Positions 36,552-46,093 of a DNA stretch of 64,000 nt are shown piece after piece (position 1 is the first letter of the stretch; each line of letters opens with the position of its first letter). Below the pieces are notes generated by a model. The model was not told the DNA's origin. It made no database searches and saw only the letters and a program-made list of their open reading frames with translations. This DNA is from Speluncibacter jeojiensis (GTDB taxonomy: Bacteria > Actinomycetota > Actinomycetes > Mycobacteriales > Mycobacteriaceae), in the NCBI RefSeq assembly GCF_029589495.1, contig NZ_JAAIVF010000006.1:1-64000 (forward strand). Reading direction: 5' to 3'. A program made the translations under genes and the position numbers.

Positions 36552-37088
36552 GTGAGCATCGAGGTGTCGAACGAGTCCGGCATGGACGTCTCGGAGTCCG
36601 AACTGATCAGCGTCGCGCGCCACGTGATCGCCCGCATGGACGTGCACCCGGCGGCCGAGCTGTCGATGGTGCTCGTCGACTCGGACACGATGGCGGACCT
36701 GCACATGCGGTGGATGGATCTGCCCGGTCCCACCGACGTGATGTCCTTCCCGATGGACGAGCTCGAACCGGGCGGCCGGCCGGACGCGCCGGAGCCAGGG
36801 CCGGCGATGCTCGGCGACATCGTGCTGTGCCCGAGTTTCGCCGCCGAGCAGGCTGCCGCAGCCGGGCATCCGCTCGAACACGAGTTGGCGTTGCTGACGG
36901 TGCACGGCGTGCTGCACCTGCTGGGCTATGACCATGCCGAGCCCGACGAGGAGAAGGAGATGTTCGGCCTGCAGGCCGAACTCCTGGAGAGCTGGTACGA
37001 GGCGAAGCGGAACGCGGAACGGCATGCCGCACAGGCGGATCGGGACCGCAAGCTGCTCGGCAAGACCGGCTTCCTCGACCAGCAGTGA
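36552..37088 (+). CDS. ybeY: rRNA maturation RNase YbeY
   Basis: A 178-residue metal-dependent endoribonuclease acting in 16S rRNA processing and quality control. The zinc site is [11 protein letters not shown] (H-x3-H-x5-H); [11 protein letters not shown] is the family core. The start is GTG, preceded by GGAG. Its stop overlaps the corC GTG. Length is normal for actinobacteria. Confidence 0.95.
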   Translation: MSIEVSNESGMDVSESELISVARHVIARMDVHPAAELSMVLVDSDTMADLHMRWMDLPGPTDVMSFPMDELEPGGRPDAPEPGPAMLGDIVLCPSFAAEQAAAAGHPLEHELALLTVHGVLHLLGYDHAEPDEEKEMFGLQAELLESWYEAKRNAERHAAQADRDRKLLGKTGFLDQQ

Positions 37089-38470
37089 GCGGAGACGATC
37101 TGGCGCTGATCATCGGCGTCATCCTGCTGGTTCCGTTGGGCGGGCTGTTCGCCGCGGTCGACTCCGCGCTCAACACCGTTTCCGTGGCCAGGGTCGCGGA
37201 GCTGGTCAAGGACGGTCGGGCCGGCGCGCAACGGCTCTCGGCGGTGATGGCCGACCGCCCCCGCTATGTGAACCTGCTGGTGCTGCTGCGCATCGCATGC
37301 GAAATCACGGCGACGGTGCTGCTGGCCGGCCTGCTGATCGGCCACCTGCACCTGACGGTGGCGCTGGTGTTGTCGGCGGTCGTGATGATCCTGCTCAGCT
37401 ACATCGTGATCGGGGTCGGGCCGCGGACGGTCGGGCGCCAGCGCGCCTACCCGGTCTCGCTCGCCGCGGCGCTGCCGCTGCAGGCGCTCGGTGCGTTGCT
37501 CAGCCCGCTCAGCCGGCTGCTGATCGTGCTCGGCAACGCGCTCACGCCCGGTCGCGGATTCCGGCAGGGGCCGTTCGCCTCCGAGATCGAGTTGCGGGAG
37601 CTGGTCGACCTCGCGCAGGAGCGCGGCGTGGTCGCCGCCGGCGAACGCCGGATGATCCAGTCGGTCTTCGACCTGGGGGACACCCCCGCGCGCGAGGTGA
37701 TGGTGCCGCGCACCGAGATGGTGTGGATCGAGCGGGAGAAGAACGCCGGCCAGGCCACCTCGCTCGCGGTGCGGAGCGGTCACTCGCGTATCCCGGTCAT
37801 CGGGGAGAACGTCGACGACGTGCTCGGCGTGGTCTACCTCAAGGACCTGGTCGCGCACACCTACCACTCGGCGGACGGCGGCCGGGGGCGCACGGTCGGC
37901 GAGTTGATGCGCCCGGCCGCGTTCGTCCCGGACTCGAAGTCCCTCGACACCCTGCTCGACCAGATGCAGCGCACGCGGAACCACATGGCGATCCTGGTCG
38001 ACGAGTACGGCGGCATCGCCGGACTGGTGACCATCGAGGACGTGCTCGAGGAGATCGTCGGCGAGATCGCGGACGAGTACGACACCGGCGAGGTCGCGCC
38101 GATCGCCGACTGCGGAGACGGGTCGTACCGGGTGTCGGCGCGGTTGCCGCTGGATGATCTCGGCGAACTGTTCGGGGTCGAGATCGAGGACCCGGACGTG
38201 GAGACGGTCGGCGGCCTGCTCGCGCATCTGCTCGGTCGGGTGCCACTGCCCGGCGCGGAGGTGTCCACGCAGGGGATCTCGCTGCGCGCCGAGGGCGGCG
38301 ACGATGCGCGGGGCCGGGTGCGGATCACGACGGTGATGGCGCGCCCGGAACCGTTGCCCGACACGCACGGCATGGATGCGGCGCATGGCGCCGGACGAGA
38401 CGGGGCGCAGCGCGCCGGCAGACTTGGGGCGGATGCCTCCGGAGAGGACGGTCATGGGACAGGGCACTGA
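37085..38470 (+). CDS. corC: CNNM/CorC-type hemolysin family transporter
   Basis: A 461-residue membrane protein: a DUF21/CNNM membrane domain at about 1-190 with three to four spans, two CBS domains at about 205-340 ([33 protein letters not shown]), and a CorC/HlyC domain to about 425, followed by a charged tail. Related proteins export magnesium or cobalt ions. The start is coupled to ybeY by GTGA. The last 17 nt overlap the era start. Confidence 0.9.
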   Translation: MSGDDLALIIGVILLVPLGGLFAAVDSALNTVSVARVAELVKDGRAGAQRLSAVMADRPRYVNLLVLLRIACEITATVLLAGLLIGHLHLTVALVLSAVVMILLSYIVIGVGPRTVGRQRAYPVSLAAALPLQALGALLSPLSRLLIVLGNALTPGRGFRQGPFASEIELRELVDLAQERGVVAAGERRMIQSVFDLGDTPAREVMVPRTEMVWIEREKNAGQATSLAVRSGHSRIPVIGENVDDVLGVVYLKDLVAHTYHSADGGRGRTVGELMRPAAFVPDSKSLDTLLDQMQRTRNHMAILVDEYGGIAGLVTIEDVLEEIVGEIADEYDTGEVAPIADCGDGSYRVSARLPLDDLGELFGVEIEDPDVETVGGLLAHLLGRVPLPGAEVSTQGISLRAEGGDDARGRVRITTVMARPEPLPDTHGMDAAHGAGRDGAQRAGRLGADASGEDGHGTGH

Positions 38471-39386
38471 ACACGGGCAGGAGTTCCGGTCCGGCTTCGT
38501 CTGCTTCGTCGGACGGCCGAACACCGGGAAGTCCACGCTGACGAACGCGCTGGTGGGCAGCAAGATCGCCATCACCTCGAGCCGCCCGCAGACCACCCGG
38601 CACACCATCCGGGGAATCGTGCACCGCGAGCACGCGCAGTTGATCCTGGTGGACACGCCGGGCCTGCACCGTCCGCGAACCCTGCTGGGGCAGAGGCTCA
38701 ACGACCTTGTGCGCGACACGTATTCCGAGGTCGACGTGATCGGCCTGTGCATCCCCGCGGACGAGAAGATCGGTCCGGGCGACCGCTGGATCCTCGACCA
38801 GGTGCGGACGATGGCGCCGAAGACGACGCTGGTCGGCATCGTCACCAAGATCGACAAGGTGGGCAAGGAGCAGGTGGCCCAGCAGCTGATGGCACTGTCG
38901 AAGCTGCTCGGTCCCGAAGTCGACGTGGTCCCGGTGTCGGCCGCCAATGGTGAACAGGTCGAGGTGCTCGTCGACGTGCTGGCCTCGAAGATGGAGCCGG
39001 GGCCGGCCTTCTATCCCGACGGCGAGCTCACCGACGAGCCCGAGGAAACGCTCATGGCGGAGCTCATCCGCGAGGCCGCGCTCGAGGGGCTCGGCGACGA
39101 GCTGCCGCATTCGCTCGCGGTCGTCATCGAGGAGGTCCTCGAGCGCGAGGGGCGCACCGAGAAGCAGGGCGAACTGCTCGACGTGCACGCGCTGCTCTAC
39201 GTGGAGCGGCCCAGCCAGAAGGGCATCGTGATCGGCAAGGGCGGTGCGAGGCTGCGCGAGGTCGGCAGCACTGCGCGGCGGCAGATCGAGAAGTTGCTGG
39301 GCACCAAGGTGTTCCTGGAGCTGCACGTGAAGGTCGCCAAGGACTGGCAGCGCGACCCGAAGCAGCTGGGGAGGCTGGGGTTCTGA
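38454..39386 (+). CDS. era: GTPase Era
   Basis: A 310-residue GTPase that binds the 3' end of 16S rRNA during small-subunit assembly. G1 [10 protein letters not shown]3 DTPG, G4 TKID; a KH domain closes the protein ([20 protein letters not shown]). The ATG at 38454 follows GGAGAGG by 6 nt and lies inside the corC end. The longer upstream frame is not conserved. Confidence 0.95.
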   Translation: MGQGTEHGQEFRSGFVCFVGRPNTGKSTLTNALVGSKIAITSSRPQTTRHTIRGIVHREHAQLILVDTPGLHRPRTLLGQRLNDLVRDTYSEVDVIGLCIPADEKIGPGDRWILDQVRTMAPKTTLVGIVTKIDKVGKEQVAQQLMALSKLLGPEVDVVPVSAANGEQVEVLVDVLASKMEPGPAFYPDGELTDEPEETLMAELIREAALEGLGDELPHSLAVVIEEVLEREGRTEKQGELLDVHALLYVERPSQKGIVIGKGGARLREVGSTARRQIEKLLGTKVFLELHVKVAKDWQRDPKQLGRLGF

Positions 39387-39460
39387 GCCGCGACCGGTCA
39401 GGCGGCGAAATCCGGCCGCGGGCGCTGGGGCTCATGTCGGGACACTCTCGATTTGCGTCC

Positions 39461-39493
39461 TTGATAAACCATCGGATTCTGATGGCTTATCAA
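39461..39493. promoter_or_regulatory. AT-rich 33-bp near-perfect palindrome between era and the next gene
   Basis: TTGATAAACCATC at 39461-39473 and GATGGCTTATCAA at 39481-39493 are inverted copies with one mismatch and a 7-nt centre. Read as minus-strand RNA the mismatch becomes a G-U pair, so the stem is unbroken. It is far less GC-rich than its surroundings. It may be an operator or a terminator for era; no U-tract follows. Confidence 0.55.
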
Positions 39494-39619
39494 GTGGGGA
39501 ACCGCTACACGACAGGGCGACTCGACACCCCGCCCGGAGGCTGAGCCGGCGCTCACCGGCCTCTGCCCGGCATTCCTGTCGCCCGGTTTTTCCGCACGTC
39601 GCGGCGTAACGTGGCCCGC

Positions 39620-40264
39620 ATGGCGAAGATCACGATCATCGGTGGTCACGGAAAGGTGGCCCTGAGGCTGGCGCGACTGTTGTCCGCGGTGGGCCACGAA
39701 GTGCACTCGTGGGTGCGCAACCCCGACCACGGCGCGGATGTCGCCGCCGCCGGCGGGACGGCGGTGGTCGCCGACCTCGAGACGATGAGCGTCGAGCAGA
39801 TGGCCGAGTTACTACGCGGCAAGGATGCGGTGGTGTGGTCGGCCGGGGCGGGTGGTGGTGACCCGAAGCGGACGTACGCGGTCGATCGCGACGCGGCCAT
39901 CCGGTCGATGTCCGCGGCCGAGCAGGCCGGGGTGCGCCGGTACGTGATGGTGTCGTACTTCTACGACCGCCCCGACCACGGTGTGCCTGAGGACAGCTCG
40001 TTCTATCCGTACGCCGAGGCGAAGGCCGCCGCCGATGGGCGGTTGCAGGCGTCGGGGCTGGACTGGACCATCCTCGGGCCGAGCGCGCTACGCGATGAAC
40101 CAGGGGGCAGCCGGATCGAAACCGGTGCGGGCGTGGCGAAGTCGAGCGTCAGCCGGGACGACGTCGCCGCGGTTGCGGCCTATGTGCTCGACCATCCGGA
40201 GACGGCCGGCCGGGTCATCGACTTCAACGGCGGAGACGCTCCGATAGCGGAGGTGCTCGGCTGA
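39620..40264 (+). CDS. NAD(P)-binding oxidoreductase, atypical SDR
   Basis: A 214-residue Rossmann protein. The nucleotide motif IIGGHGKVALRLARLL is a variant of GxxGxxG, followed by VVWSAGAGGGD and VMVSYFYDRPDHG, with YAEAKAAAD in place of the usual YxxxK. Relatives are described as NAD(P)H-binding or NmrA-like proteins and sometimes biliverdin reductase-like. Start ATG 39620; a GTG at 39611 is possible. Substrate unknown. Confidence 0.8.
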   Translation: MAKITIIGGHGKVALRLARLLSAVGHEVHSWVRNPDHGADVAAAGGTAVVADLETMSVEQMAELLRGKDAVVWSAGAGGGDPKRTYAVDRDAAIRSMSAAEQAGVRRYVMVSYFYDRPDHGVPEDSSFYPYAEAKAAADGRLQASGLDWTILGPSALRDEPGGSRIETGAGVAKSSVSRDDVAAVAAYVLDHPETAGRVIDFNGGDAPIAEVLG

Positions 40265-40282
40265 GGCGGCCGTTTCGTCAGC

Positions 40283-40474
40283 TCAGAACCGCAGTTCTCC
40301 GGACAGGGCAAGCGCCACGAACACCAGAGCGCCGCCGAGCAGTCCGACGGTCAAGTACCACGGCCACTCCGAGCGCTTCCTGAGGAGCCCCATCTCCGAG
40401 AGTATGGCAGGAACGCCGCCCACAAAGACTGCGAGTATGCCGACAACCCCAACTACCGTTATGCCGAAACTCAT
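40283..40474 (-). CDS. Small two-span membrane protein downstream of WXG100 module
   Basis: A 63-residue membrane protein: span one at about 4-26 (GITVVGVVGILAVFVGGVPA), a charged loop (GLLRKRSEWPW) and span two at about 40-58. It lies 28 nt after the large WXG100-like gene on the same strand, so it is probably in that operon. Small two-span proteins in this position can be immunity proteins for a secreted partner, but this is only a positional inference. Confidence 0.6.
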   Translation of the reverse strand: MSFGITVVGVVGILAVFVGGVPAILSEMGLLRKRSEWPWYLTVGLLGGALVFVALALSGELRF

Positions 40475-40502
40475 CAGTCGACACCCCCCGTCACCCGTTT
40501 GG

Positions 40503-41447
40503 TCATCGGCTTCCTCCCGAACCGCCCACTGCCCCGTTCAACCGCTCTCGTGACTCGTCGATCAGTCGCTCCTTGAGCTGATCTTGGGCGTCGTCGGGGG
40601 CATCCTGATCGAGTTCATTCATTCCCCGCTTCGAGAGCTGTCCACCCAAGGTCTTGTACGCGAACTCTCTCGCTGCAGCCAGGCGATCGCCCTCTGCCGA
40701 CGAACCGTGGATCTCGTGATGCAGAAATTCGCCGGCAAACTTGCCGGGCACGGATTCGGCACCCCCTATCGCGCCGTTCCCTGCGGCTCGCCACGCTTCA
40801 TCAACGCTGATGCCGTGGTGCGCGCCCACCAGATTCCCCGCCACCTGTAGCCCGACGTCTTGGGCCGACGACGTCACCATTCCGGTGACGACGCTGGTCG
40901 CCAGCTCCTTCCCGAGAGTCTTCGCGACGTCCTTCACTGTCAGCTCCGCGACCGACGCCGCGATCCGCTCGACCAGCTGTTTCAGCGCCATCCGCACGGC
41001 AACCCGGGCGGCGGCGACTTCGGCGACGGCGACCGCGGTGGACGCGCCGAAGGTGCACCATTCGGTGGCCGCATCGACGGCCAACTCGACCACCAACTCG
41101 GCCAGCGCCGCAACGATGATGCCCTTGGTGACGCGGATCTGGATCGCGGTCAACTCGCACATCGACCCGAGCTTGTTCAGCTCGTCGATCAGCTGCTCGA
41201 GCCCACCGTCGCCCTGCGCGAGATCCCTGAACGCGACGGCCATCGCGTCGGCGGCATCACCCTCGAATGTGGAGCTCACCTGTGCGGCACCGGCATTCAC
41301 ATCGGCTACGGCCGTAGACAGTGTGGAAGCCGCCTGCTTGTAGCCGTGGGCCATGCGCATCAGCGCGGTCTCGTCGCCCTCCGGCCACGGTTGGCCGCCG
41401 ACGAAACCGGCCACCTTTTCGAGCCAGCCGGGCAGTTCCATCCCCAT
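40503..41447 (-). CDS. CpnT-like N-terminal (WXG100-like) domain protein
   Basis: A 314-residue protein beginning MGMELPGWLEKVAGFVGGQPWPEGDE (shown in part here), the pattern of the WXG100-like N-terminal domain of the mycobacterial secreted toxin CpnT: LPGWL, GxxWPEGDE and a long helical region to about 200 with Ala-rich hydrophobic helices (VVELAVDAATEWCTFGASTA). The C-terminal 110 residues, beginning near GISVDEAWRAAGNGAIGG, look like a linker and short end domain with EFLHHEIHGSS; no known toxin domain is recognised. Its ATG overlaps the stop of the WXG100 gene upstream. Probable ESX/type VII export substrate. Confidence 0.7.
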   Translation of the reverse strand: MGMELPGWLEKVAGFVGGQPWPEGDETALMRMAHGYKQAASTLSTAVADVNAGAAQVSSTFEGDAADAMAVAFRDLAQGDGGLEQLIDELNKLGSMCELTAIQIRVTKGIIVAALAELVVELAVDAATEWCTFGASTAVAVAEVAAARVAVRMALKQLVERIAASVAELTVKDVAKTLGKELATSVVTGMVTSSAQDVGLQVAGNLVGAHHGISVDEAWRAAGNGAIGGAESVPGKFAGEFLHHEIHGSSAEGDRLAAAREFAYKTLGGQLSKRGMNELDQDAPDDAQDQLKERLIDESRERLNGAVGGSGGSR

Positions 41448-41782
41448 CAGAACAGTCCCTTCGCCGGGGCGGCGATCGTCTCGGCGGTGGCGCGGTCCTC
41501 GGTGTCGAGCAGTTCTGCGGTATCGCGGACCTTGCCGGCGACGGCGGTCAGCTGCTGCCGCATCGCCTGCAGCGCGGCGTGCGCGTTCTGGCGGGACTGC
41601 GCGTAGCCGACGCCGTCGGAGAATGCCGAGCCCGGCTCGTCGTGGCCCCAGCAGGCGCCTTCCGAATCCACCTGCGTGGCCAGCAGCTGCAACACCTCGC
41701 CGACAACGGTCGCGGCTCCGTCGAATCGCGATGCGGAACCGCGCAATTCGGGAAGCGCGGCCCGCAACTGGTCGCCACTCAC
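41447..41782 (-). CDS. WXG100/EsxA-like (EspC-type) small secreted protein
   Basis: A 111-residue helical protein starting at GTG. A helix-turn-helix hairpin is implied by the two Ala/Gln-rich helices with CWGHDEPGSAF between them; the Trp-x-x-x-Glu-x-Gly-x-x-Phe turn is typical of ESX-associated small proteins in actinobacteria. Its stop overlaps the start of the CpnT-like gene (TGATG), so the two are made together and may form the export pair. No ESX machinery genes are in the window. Confidence 0.7.
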   Translation of the reverse strand: MSGDQLRAALPELRGSASRFDGAATVVGEVLQLLATQVDSEGACWGHDEPGSAFSDGVGYAQSRQNAHAALQAMRQQLTAVAGKVRDTAELLDTEDRATAETIAAPAKGLF

Positions 41783-41810
41783 GATCGTTCCCCCTCGTGC
41801 CCTGCCCGGC

Positions 41811-42332
41811 TCACCACGACGTCGACGTCCATGACCGACGGCGCGGAAAGTCGTCCTCATCGTCGAAATCCTGCACGACGACCGGGGCGGCTTGCTGCCG
41901 GACCGGCGCGGGATCTCGGGGTGCACCGTCCGGTGGGGTCAGCGGCGGCGCATCGGAGCCGCGGAGCAGCGCGGACGCCTCTGGAATGGTTCCGAGCAAC
42001 TGCTCGACACGGTCGTCGGTGCCGGCGGCCTGGTGGATCTGAGCGGTCTGCGCCTCGACCGCAGCGCGCACCTGCTGCGCGGCATCCTGTGTCAGCGCGG
42101 TGATGGTCTTGGCCAGTGCGCCCATCGAGAGCCGCTCCCTCGCGGCGGGGGAGATCTGCGTCTTGGTCAGCACCCCGGACGCGTTGACCCACACCGTGAC
42201 CAGACCATCGGCGGAGCGAGCCGATGCCGTCTGTGCCAGTGCGGTCCCACGCAACCGATCGACCTGCGCGAGTCGTCGTCGGACGTCCGCGTAGATCTCG
42301 TCGGCGTGCTGTCCGTCGAACGGCAGCGTCAT
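41811..42332 (-). CDS. YbaB/EbfC-family protein
   Basis: A 173-residue protein. Residues 5-115 follow the YbaB/EbfC fold (DGLVTVWVNASGVLTKTQIS within a helix-strand-helix layout), a family of small nucleoid-associated proteins; versions next to WXG100 genes are common in mycolate actinobacteria. The C-terminal 50 residues are Pro-, Asp- and Arg-rich and disordered. It is the first gene of the module, 28 nt before the WXG100 gene. Confidence 0.7.
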   Translation of the reverse strand: MTLPFDGQHADEIYADVRRRLAQVDRLRGTALAQTASARSADGLVTVWVNASGVLTKTQISPAARERLSMGALAKTITALTQDAAQQVRAAVEAQTAQIHQAAGTDDRVEQLLGTIPEASALLRGSDAPPLTPPDGAPRDPAPVRQQAAPVVVQDFDDEDDFPRRRSWTSTSW

Positions 42333-42406
42333 CGACCCCCCCGTGTCATGAATCCCCGTGTCAACTGATCACCAGGGGCGACCCTGCCCCATGTTGCGGG
42401 CTCAGC

Positions 42407-42985
42407 CTATCGGGCGCCGTTCGGCCCGGCCTCGCCCGCCCCGCGGACCAGCGAGATCAGTGCGGCGGCGACCTGTTGTCCCGCAACGCCGGTCGCCAAG
42501 CGGCGCAACTGCATCCCCGCGACCAGCGCGACCAGGCTCTGCGCGAGCGGCTCGGGGTCCGGCACGCCGAGCGCCTCGAGGATCGTCAGCGCCAGCCGGT
42601 CGTAGGCGGCGAAGCAGTCGGCCGCGGCCTCCTGAAGCTGGGCATCGCGGCCGGCCTGGATGTAGAGCTCGAACGCGGCGATCTGCTCGGAGGTGAAGGC
42701 CACCTGGGCGGCCACCTGCTCGACCAGCGTCGCCGCCTGATCCAGGTCGAGGTCCAGCGACCGGTAGTCCTCGGCGATCGCGGACAACCGCGCGGTCTCC
42801 GCGGCGACGAACTCGACGAGCGCCGCCCGCAGCATCTCAGCCTGAGACGCGAAGTGGTAGGTGACAGAGCCGAGCGAGACGTGCGCTTCGGCGGCGATCC
42901 GCCGGTTGGTCACCGCCGCGATGCCGTCGGAGCCGATCATCGCCAGCACCGCCTCGATGATCCGCTCGCGGACCGGGGTGTTCAC
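42407..42985 (-). CDS. TetR-family transcriptional regulator
   Basis: A 192-residue regulator starting at GTG. The DNA-binding part is RERIIEAVLAMIGSDGIAAV and TNRRIAAEAHVSLGSVTYHF; the C-terminal ligand domain is all helical. The start overlaps the stop of the amidase gene (GTGA), so it is made with the amidase. A perfect 20-bp palindrome just before the amidase start is the likely operator, giving autoregulation. The ligand may be an amide related to the amidase substrate. Confidence 0.88.
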   Translation of the reverse strand: MNTPVRERIIEAVLAMIGSDGIAAVTNRRIAAEAHVSLGSVTYHFASQAEMLRAALVEFVAAETARLSAIAEDYRSLDLDLDQAATLVEQVAAQVAFTSEQIAAFELYIQAGRDAQLQEAAADCFAAYDRLALTILEALGVPDPEPLAQSLVALVAGMQLRRLATGVAGQQVAAALISLVRGAGEAGPNGAR

Positions 42986-44400
42986 CACCAGTGCTCCGGT
43001 GTGTGCAGGTCCCAGCGCAGCTCCGATTCCAGCTGTGCGGCAAGGCAGACCAGCAACGTCTCCGAGTTGGCGTTGCCCATCAGCTGAGCACCGACGGGCA
43101 GCCCGTCGGCGGTGAAGCCCGCGGGGACCGCCACGCTCGGCCAGCCCAGCACGTTCCAGGGCCAGGTGTACGGGCAGGCCGCGGTGATCACCTTGTCGGT
43201 CGCCCAGTTCGACAGCCCGTCGATAGCGTCGACGCGCAACGGTCCGGTCGCGGTCACCGGCGCCAGCACCACGTCGACCCGGTCGAAGACCTTGCCGATC
43301 CGCCGGCGCAGGTGCGGCTCGGCCTTGCGCGCCGCAGCGAGCGGAAGCCCGTGCAGCACGCGACCGTTGCGTGCGTTCTCCAGCGTCCGGTGATCGAGCA
43401 GCGACGGGTCTGGGAAGCGGCGGCGCCAGTCCTCCAGACCGGCCATCGACCGCGGCAGGAAGTTGAGCCCGAACAGCGTGCCGTAGCGCGGATTGTCGAC
43501 GACGACGTCGTGCCCCAGCGCGGTGAGCGTGCGCGCGACCGCCTCGACCGCCCGCCGCACCTGCGGATCGAGCGTGGTCGGTGTCGCGGTGAACGGGATG
43601 TCGAGCGAGAGCCCGATCCGCAGCCGGCCCGGGTCGCGGCCGACCCATTCGGCGGTCGAGACCGGCGGCGGCTGGTGCAGATCGCCCGGGTGCCGGCCCG
43701 AGAGCGTGTCCAGCAGCAGAGCCGCGTCGGCAACCGTGCGGGCCAGCGGTCCGAACACCGTGAGGCCGTGGAACGCCTCCGGATCGGGGAAGGTGGGGAT
43801 GCGTCCGCGCTGCGGCTTGATGCCGACCAGGTTGGTCCAGGAAGCGGGGATGCGGACCGACCCGGCGCCGTCGCTGCCGATCGCCGCGGGCACGATGCCC
43901 GCTGCGACCACGGCGGCGCTGCCGCCGGACGAGCCGCCGGGGGTGCGGCCGCGGTGCCACGGGTTGCGGGTGTGGCCGAAGGCGGCGCCGCCGGTGATCG
44001 GCCACTGGCCGAGTTCGGGAGCGTTGGTCTTGCCGACGATGACCGCACCGGCCGCGCGGAGCCTGCGCACCATCTCCGAATCCGCGGGGGCCGGGGCCAG
44101 GCCGTCGGCCGGGCAGCCGAACGCCGTCGGCTCGCCCTCGAGATCGGTGTCGTCCTTGATCGCGATCGGCACACCCAGCAGCGGCAGCCGCTGTCCCTGC
44201 GCGAGCCGGCGGTCGGCGTCGGCGGCCTCAGCGAGTGCGGCGTCACGCCGGACGCTGCGGAACGCGTTGAGCGTCGGACGGCTCGCCTCGATCGCCTCGA
44301 TCGCGCGTCCGACCAGCTCCGACGACGTGACGGTGCCCGAGTTCAGGGCCTCGACTTGGTCGGCGAGGGTGTCGCAGCGCTCGGTGGGGACGGTGGTCAT
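42982..44400 (-). CDS. Amidase (amidase signature family)
   Basis: A 472-residue enzyme of the amidase signature family with a Ser-cisSer-Lys triad: Lys in VPIAIKDDTD, cis-Ser and nucleophile in GGSSGGSAAVVAAG and DGAGSVRIPAS. It hydrolyses amides, with unknown specificity. It occupies the place of amiA2 (Rv2363) near recO, as I recall, but is here joined to a TetR gene. Homology to GatA is only at family level, since gatCB are not nearby. Confidence 0.88.
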   Translation of the reverse strand: MTTVPTERCDTLADQVEALNSGTVTSSELVGRAIEAIEASRPTLNAFRSVRRDAALAEAADADRRLAQGQRLPLLGVPIAIKDDTDLEGEPTAFGCPADGLAPAPADSEMVRRLRAAGAVIVGKTNAPELGQWPITGGAAFGHTRNPWHRGRTPGGSSGGSAAVVAAGIVPAAIGSDGAGSVRIPASWTNLVGIKPQRGRIPTFPDPEAFHGLTVFGPLARTVADAALLLDTLSGRHPGDLHQPPPVSTAEWVGRDPGRLRIGLSLDIPFTATPTTLDPQVRRAVEAVARTLTALGHDVVVDNPRYGTLFGLNFLPRSMAGLEDWRRRFPDPSLLDHRTLENARNGRVLHGLPLAAARKAEPHLRRRIGKVFDRVDVVLAPVTATGPLRVDAIDGLSNWATDKVITAACPYTWPWNVLGWPSVAVPAGFTADGLPVGAQLMGNANSETLLVCLAAQLESELRWDLHTPEHWW

Positions 44401-44418
44401 GGTCGCCGACCCTACACA

Positions 44419-44438
44419 CTGTTCGTTCGAACGAACAG
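44419..44438. promoter_or_regulatory. Perfect 20-bp palindromic operator before the amidase-TetR operon
   Basis: CTGTTCGTTC is followed directly by its exact reverse complement GAACGAACAG. The palindrome ends 18 bp upstream of the amidase ATG on the minus strand. Size and symmetry fit a TetR dimer pair, and the operon encodes a TetR protein. Binding is inferred. Confidence 0.75.
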
Positions 44439-44505
44439 GTACTTGTCACCGTCCGACCGGCGGTGTCTGCCGGAACCTGTCACGCGGCGGTGGGACAATG
44501 GCGCG

Positions 44506-45297
44506 GTGAGGTTGTACCGGGATCAGGCGGTGGTGGTCCGCCAGCACAAGCTCGGCGAGGCGGATCGCATCGTCACGCTGCTGACCCGGGAGAACGGTCT
44601 GGTGCGCGCAGTTGCCAAGGGGGTGCGCCGCACCCGCTCGAAGTTCGGTGCCCGGCTCGAGCCGTTCGCGCACATCGACGTCCAGCTCTACCCCGGACGC
44701 AACCTCGACGTCGTCACCCAGGTGCTCGCGGTCAACGCGCTGACCTCGGACATCGTCGCCGACTACGGCCGCTACACGACGGGCTGCGCGGTCCTCGAGA
44801 CCGCCGAGCGGCTCGCCGGTGAGGAGCGTGCGCCGGCTCGCGAGTTGCACGACCTCACGGTCGGGGCGCTCCGTGCGCTGGCGCAGGCGAATCGGCCCGC
44901 CCAGCAGATCCTCGACGCCTACCTGCTGCGGGCGATGAACTTCGCCGGCTGGGCACCCGCGCTGAGTGACTGCGCGCGCTGCGCGGCGCCGGGGCCGCAC
45001 CGGGCCTTCCACGTCGCCGCCGGGGGAGCGGTCTGCGTGCACTGCCGGCCGCCGGGCGCGGCGACCCCGTCGCCGGGCGTGCTCGAGCTCATGGACGCGC
45101 TGTACCGGGGCCGGTGGGCGGAGACCGAAGGTACGTCCGACGCCGTCCGCGGTCAGGCCAGCGGCTTGGTGGCCGCGCACCTCCAGTGGCACCTGGAGCG
45201 ACAGCTGCGCACGCTTCCGTTGATCGAGCGCGCTCGCCCGCACCCGGGTGGGGTCGGGCAAGATGGGGACCGTGATCCAGCGACGGCGAGCATCTGA
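44506..45297 (+). CDS. recO: DNA repair protein RecO
   Basis: A 263-residue recombination mediator that helps load RecA. The N-terminal OB fold starts [20 protein letters not shown]; the helical C-terminal domain carries the zinc-finger Cys pairs CARC and CVHC. The start is GTG. The C-terminal 15 residues overlap the start of uppS, a common arrangement. Length is normal. Confidence 0.94.
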   Translation: MRLYRDQAVVVRQHKLGEADRIVTLLTRENGLVRAVAKGVRRTRSKFGARLEPFAHIDVQLYPGRNLDVVTQVLAVNALTSDIVADYGRYTTGCAVLETAERLAGEERAPARELHDLTVGALRALAQANRPAQQILDAYLLRAMNFAGWAPALSDCARCAAPGPHRAFHVAAGGAVCVHCRPPGAATPSPGVLELMDALYRGRWAETEGTSDAVRGQASGLVAAHLQWHLERQLRTLPLIERARPHPGGVGQDGDRDPATASI

Positions 45298-46093
45298 CGC
45301 CCAGGCAAAGACGATGAAGGGACGGCCCTCCCGCGAGATCCGGCCCCCGAGCGCGCACCCCTCGGGCGCGCGGGCGCCGATCCTGCAGCCGGAGCTGATC
45401 CCGCGGCACGTCGCGCTGGTGATGGACGGCAACGGCCGCTGGGCGCAAGACCGCGGGCTGCCTCGCACGGCCGGACACGAGCGCGGCGAGGCGGTGTTGA
45501 TGGACACCGTCGAGGGCTGCATCGAGATCGGCGTCAAGTGGCTCTCGGCGTACGCGTTCTCCACGGAGAATTGGAAGCGCAGCCCCGAGGAGGTCAAGTT
45601 CCTCATGGGCTTCAACCGGGACGTGATCCGCCGCCGGCGCGACGAGATGCACGAGATGGGGGTGCGGGTACGGTGGGCCGGCCGCCGCCCGCGCCTGTGG
45701 GCGTCGGTGATCAAGGAGCTCGAGGTCGCCGAGGAGCTGACCGAGCACAACACCACGATGACGCTGACGATGTGCGTCAACTACGGCGGCCGCGCCGAGA
45801 TCGCCGATGCGGCAAGGGAGATCGCCCGTCGGGTGGCGTCGGGGGAGATCAACCCGGAGAAGGTCACCGAGGCGACCGTCGCGAAGTACCTGGATGAGCC
45901 CGACATGCCCGACGTCGACCTGTTCCTGCGGCCTTCCGGCGAGCAGCGCACGTCGAACTTCCTGATCTGGCAGTCCGCCTACGCGGAGATGGTGTTCCAG
46001 GAGAAGCTGTTTCCCGACTTCGACCGCCGCGACCTGTGGGCGGCGTGCGTCGAGTACGCCTCGCGCGACCGCCGGTTCGGGGGAGTCAAGTGA
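45263..46093 (+). CDS. uppS: Polyprenyl diphosphate synthase (cis-prenyltransferase, Z-type)
   Basis: A cis-prenyltransferase that makes the polyprenyl carrier lipid for peptidoglycan and arabinogalactan. Signature [15 protein letters not shown], then [30 protein letters not shown] and [15 protein letters not shown]. About 276 residues from the ATG at 45263; GTG 45272, GTG 45248 and ATG 45314 are alternatives and the first 40 residues are poorly conserved. Order recO-uppS matches Rv2362c-Rv2361c. Confidence 0.93.
   Translation: MGTVIQRRRASDAQAKTMKGRPSREIRPPSAHPSGARAPILQPELIPRHVALVMDGNGRWAQDRGLPRTAGHERGEAVLMDTVEGCIEIGVKWLSAYAFSTENWKRSPEEVKFLMGFNRDVIRRRRDEMHEMGVRVRWAGRRPRLWASVIKELEVAEELTEHNTTMTLTMCVNYGGRAEIADAAREIARRVASGEINPEKVTEATVAKYLDEPDMPDVDLFLRPSGEQRTSNFLIWQSAYAEMVFQEKLFPDFDRRDLWAACVEYASRDRRFGGVK

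Noticed and set aside
42991-44505. Long upstream extension of the recO reading frame over the amidase gene
   Set aside because: The amidase on the other strand is certain; RecO homology begins exactly at the GTG at 44506.
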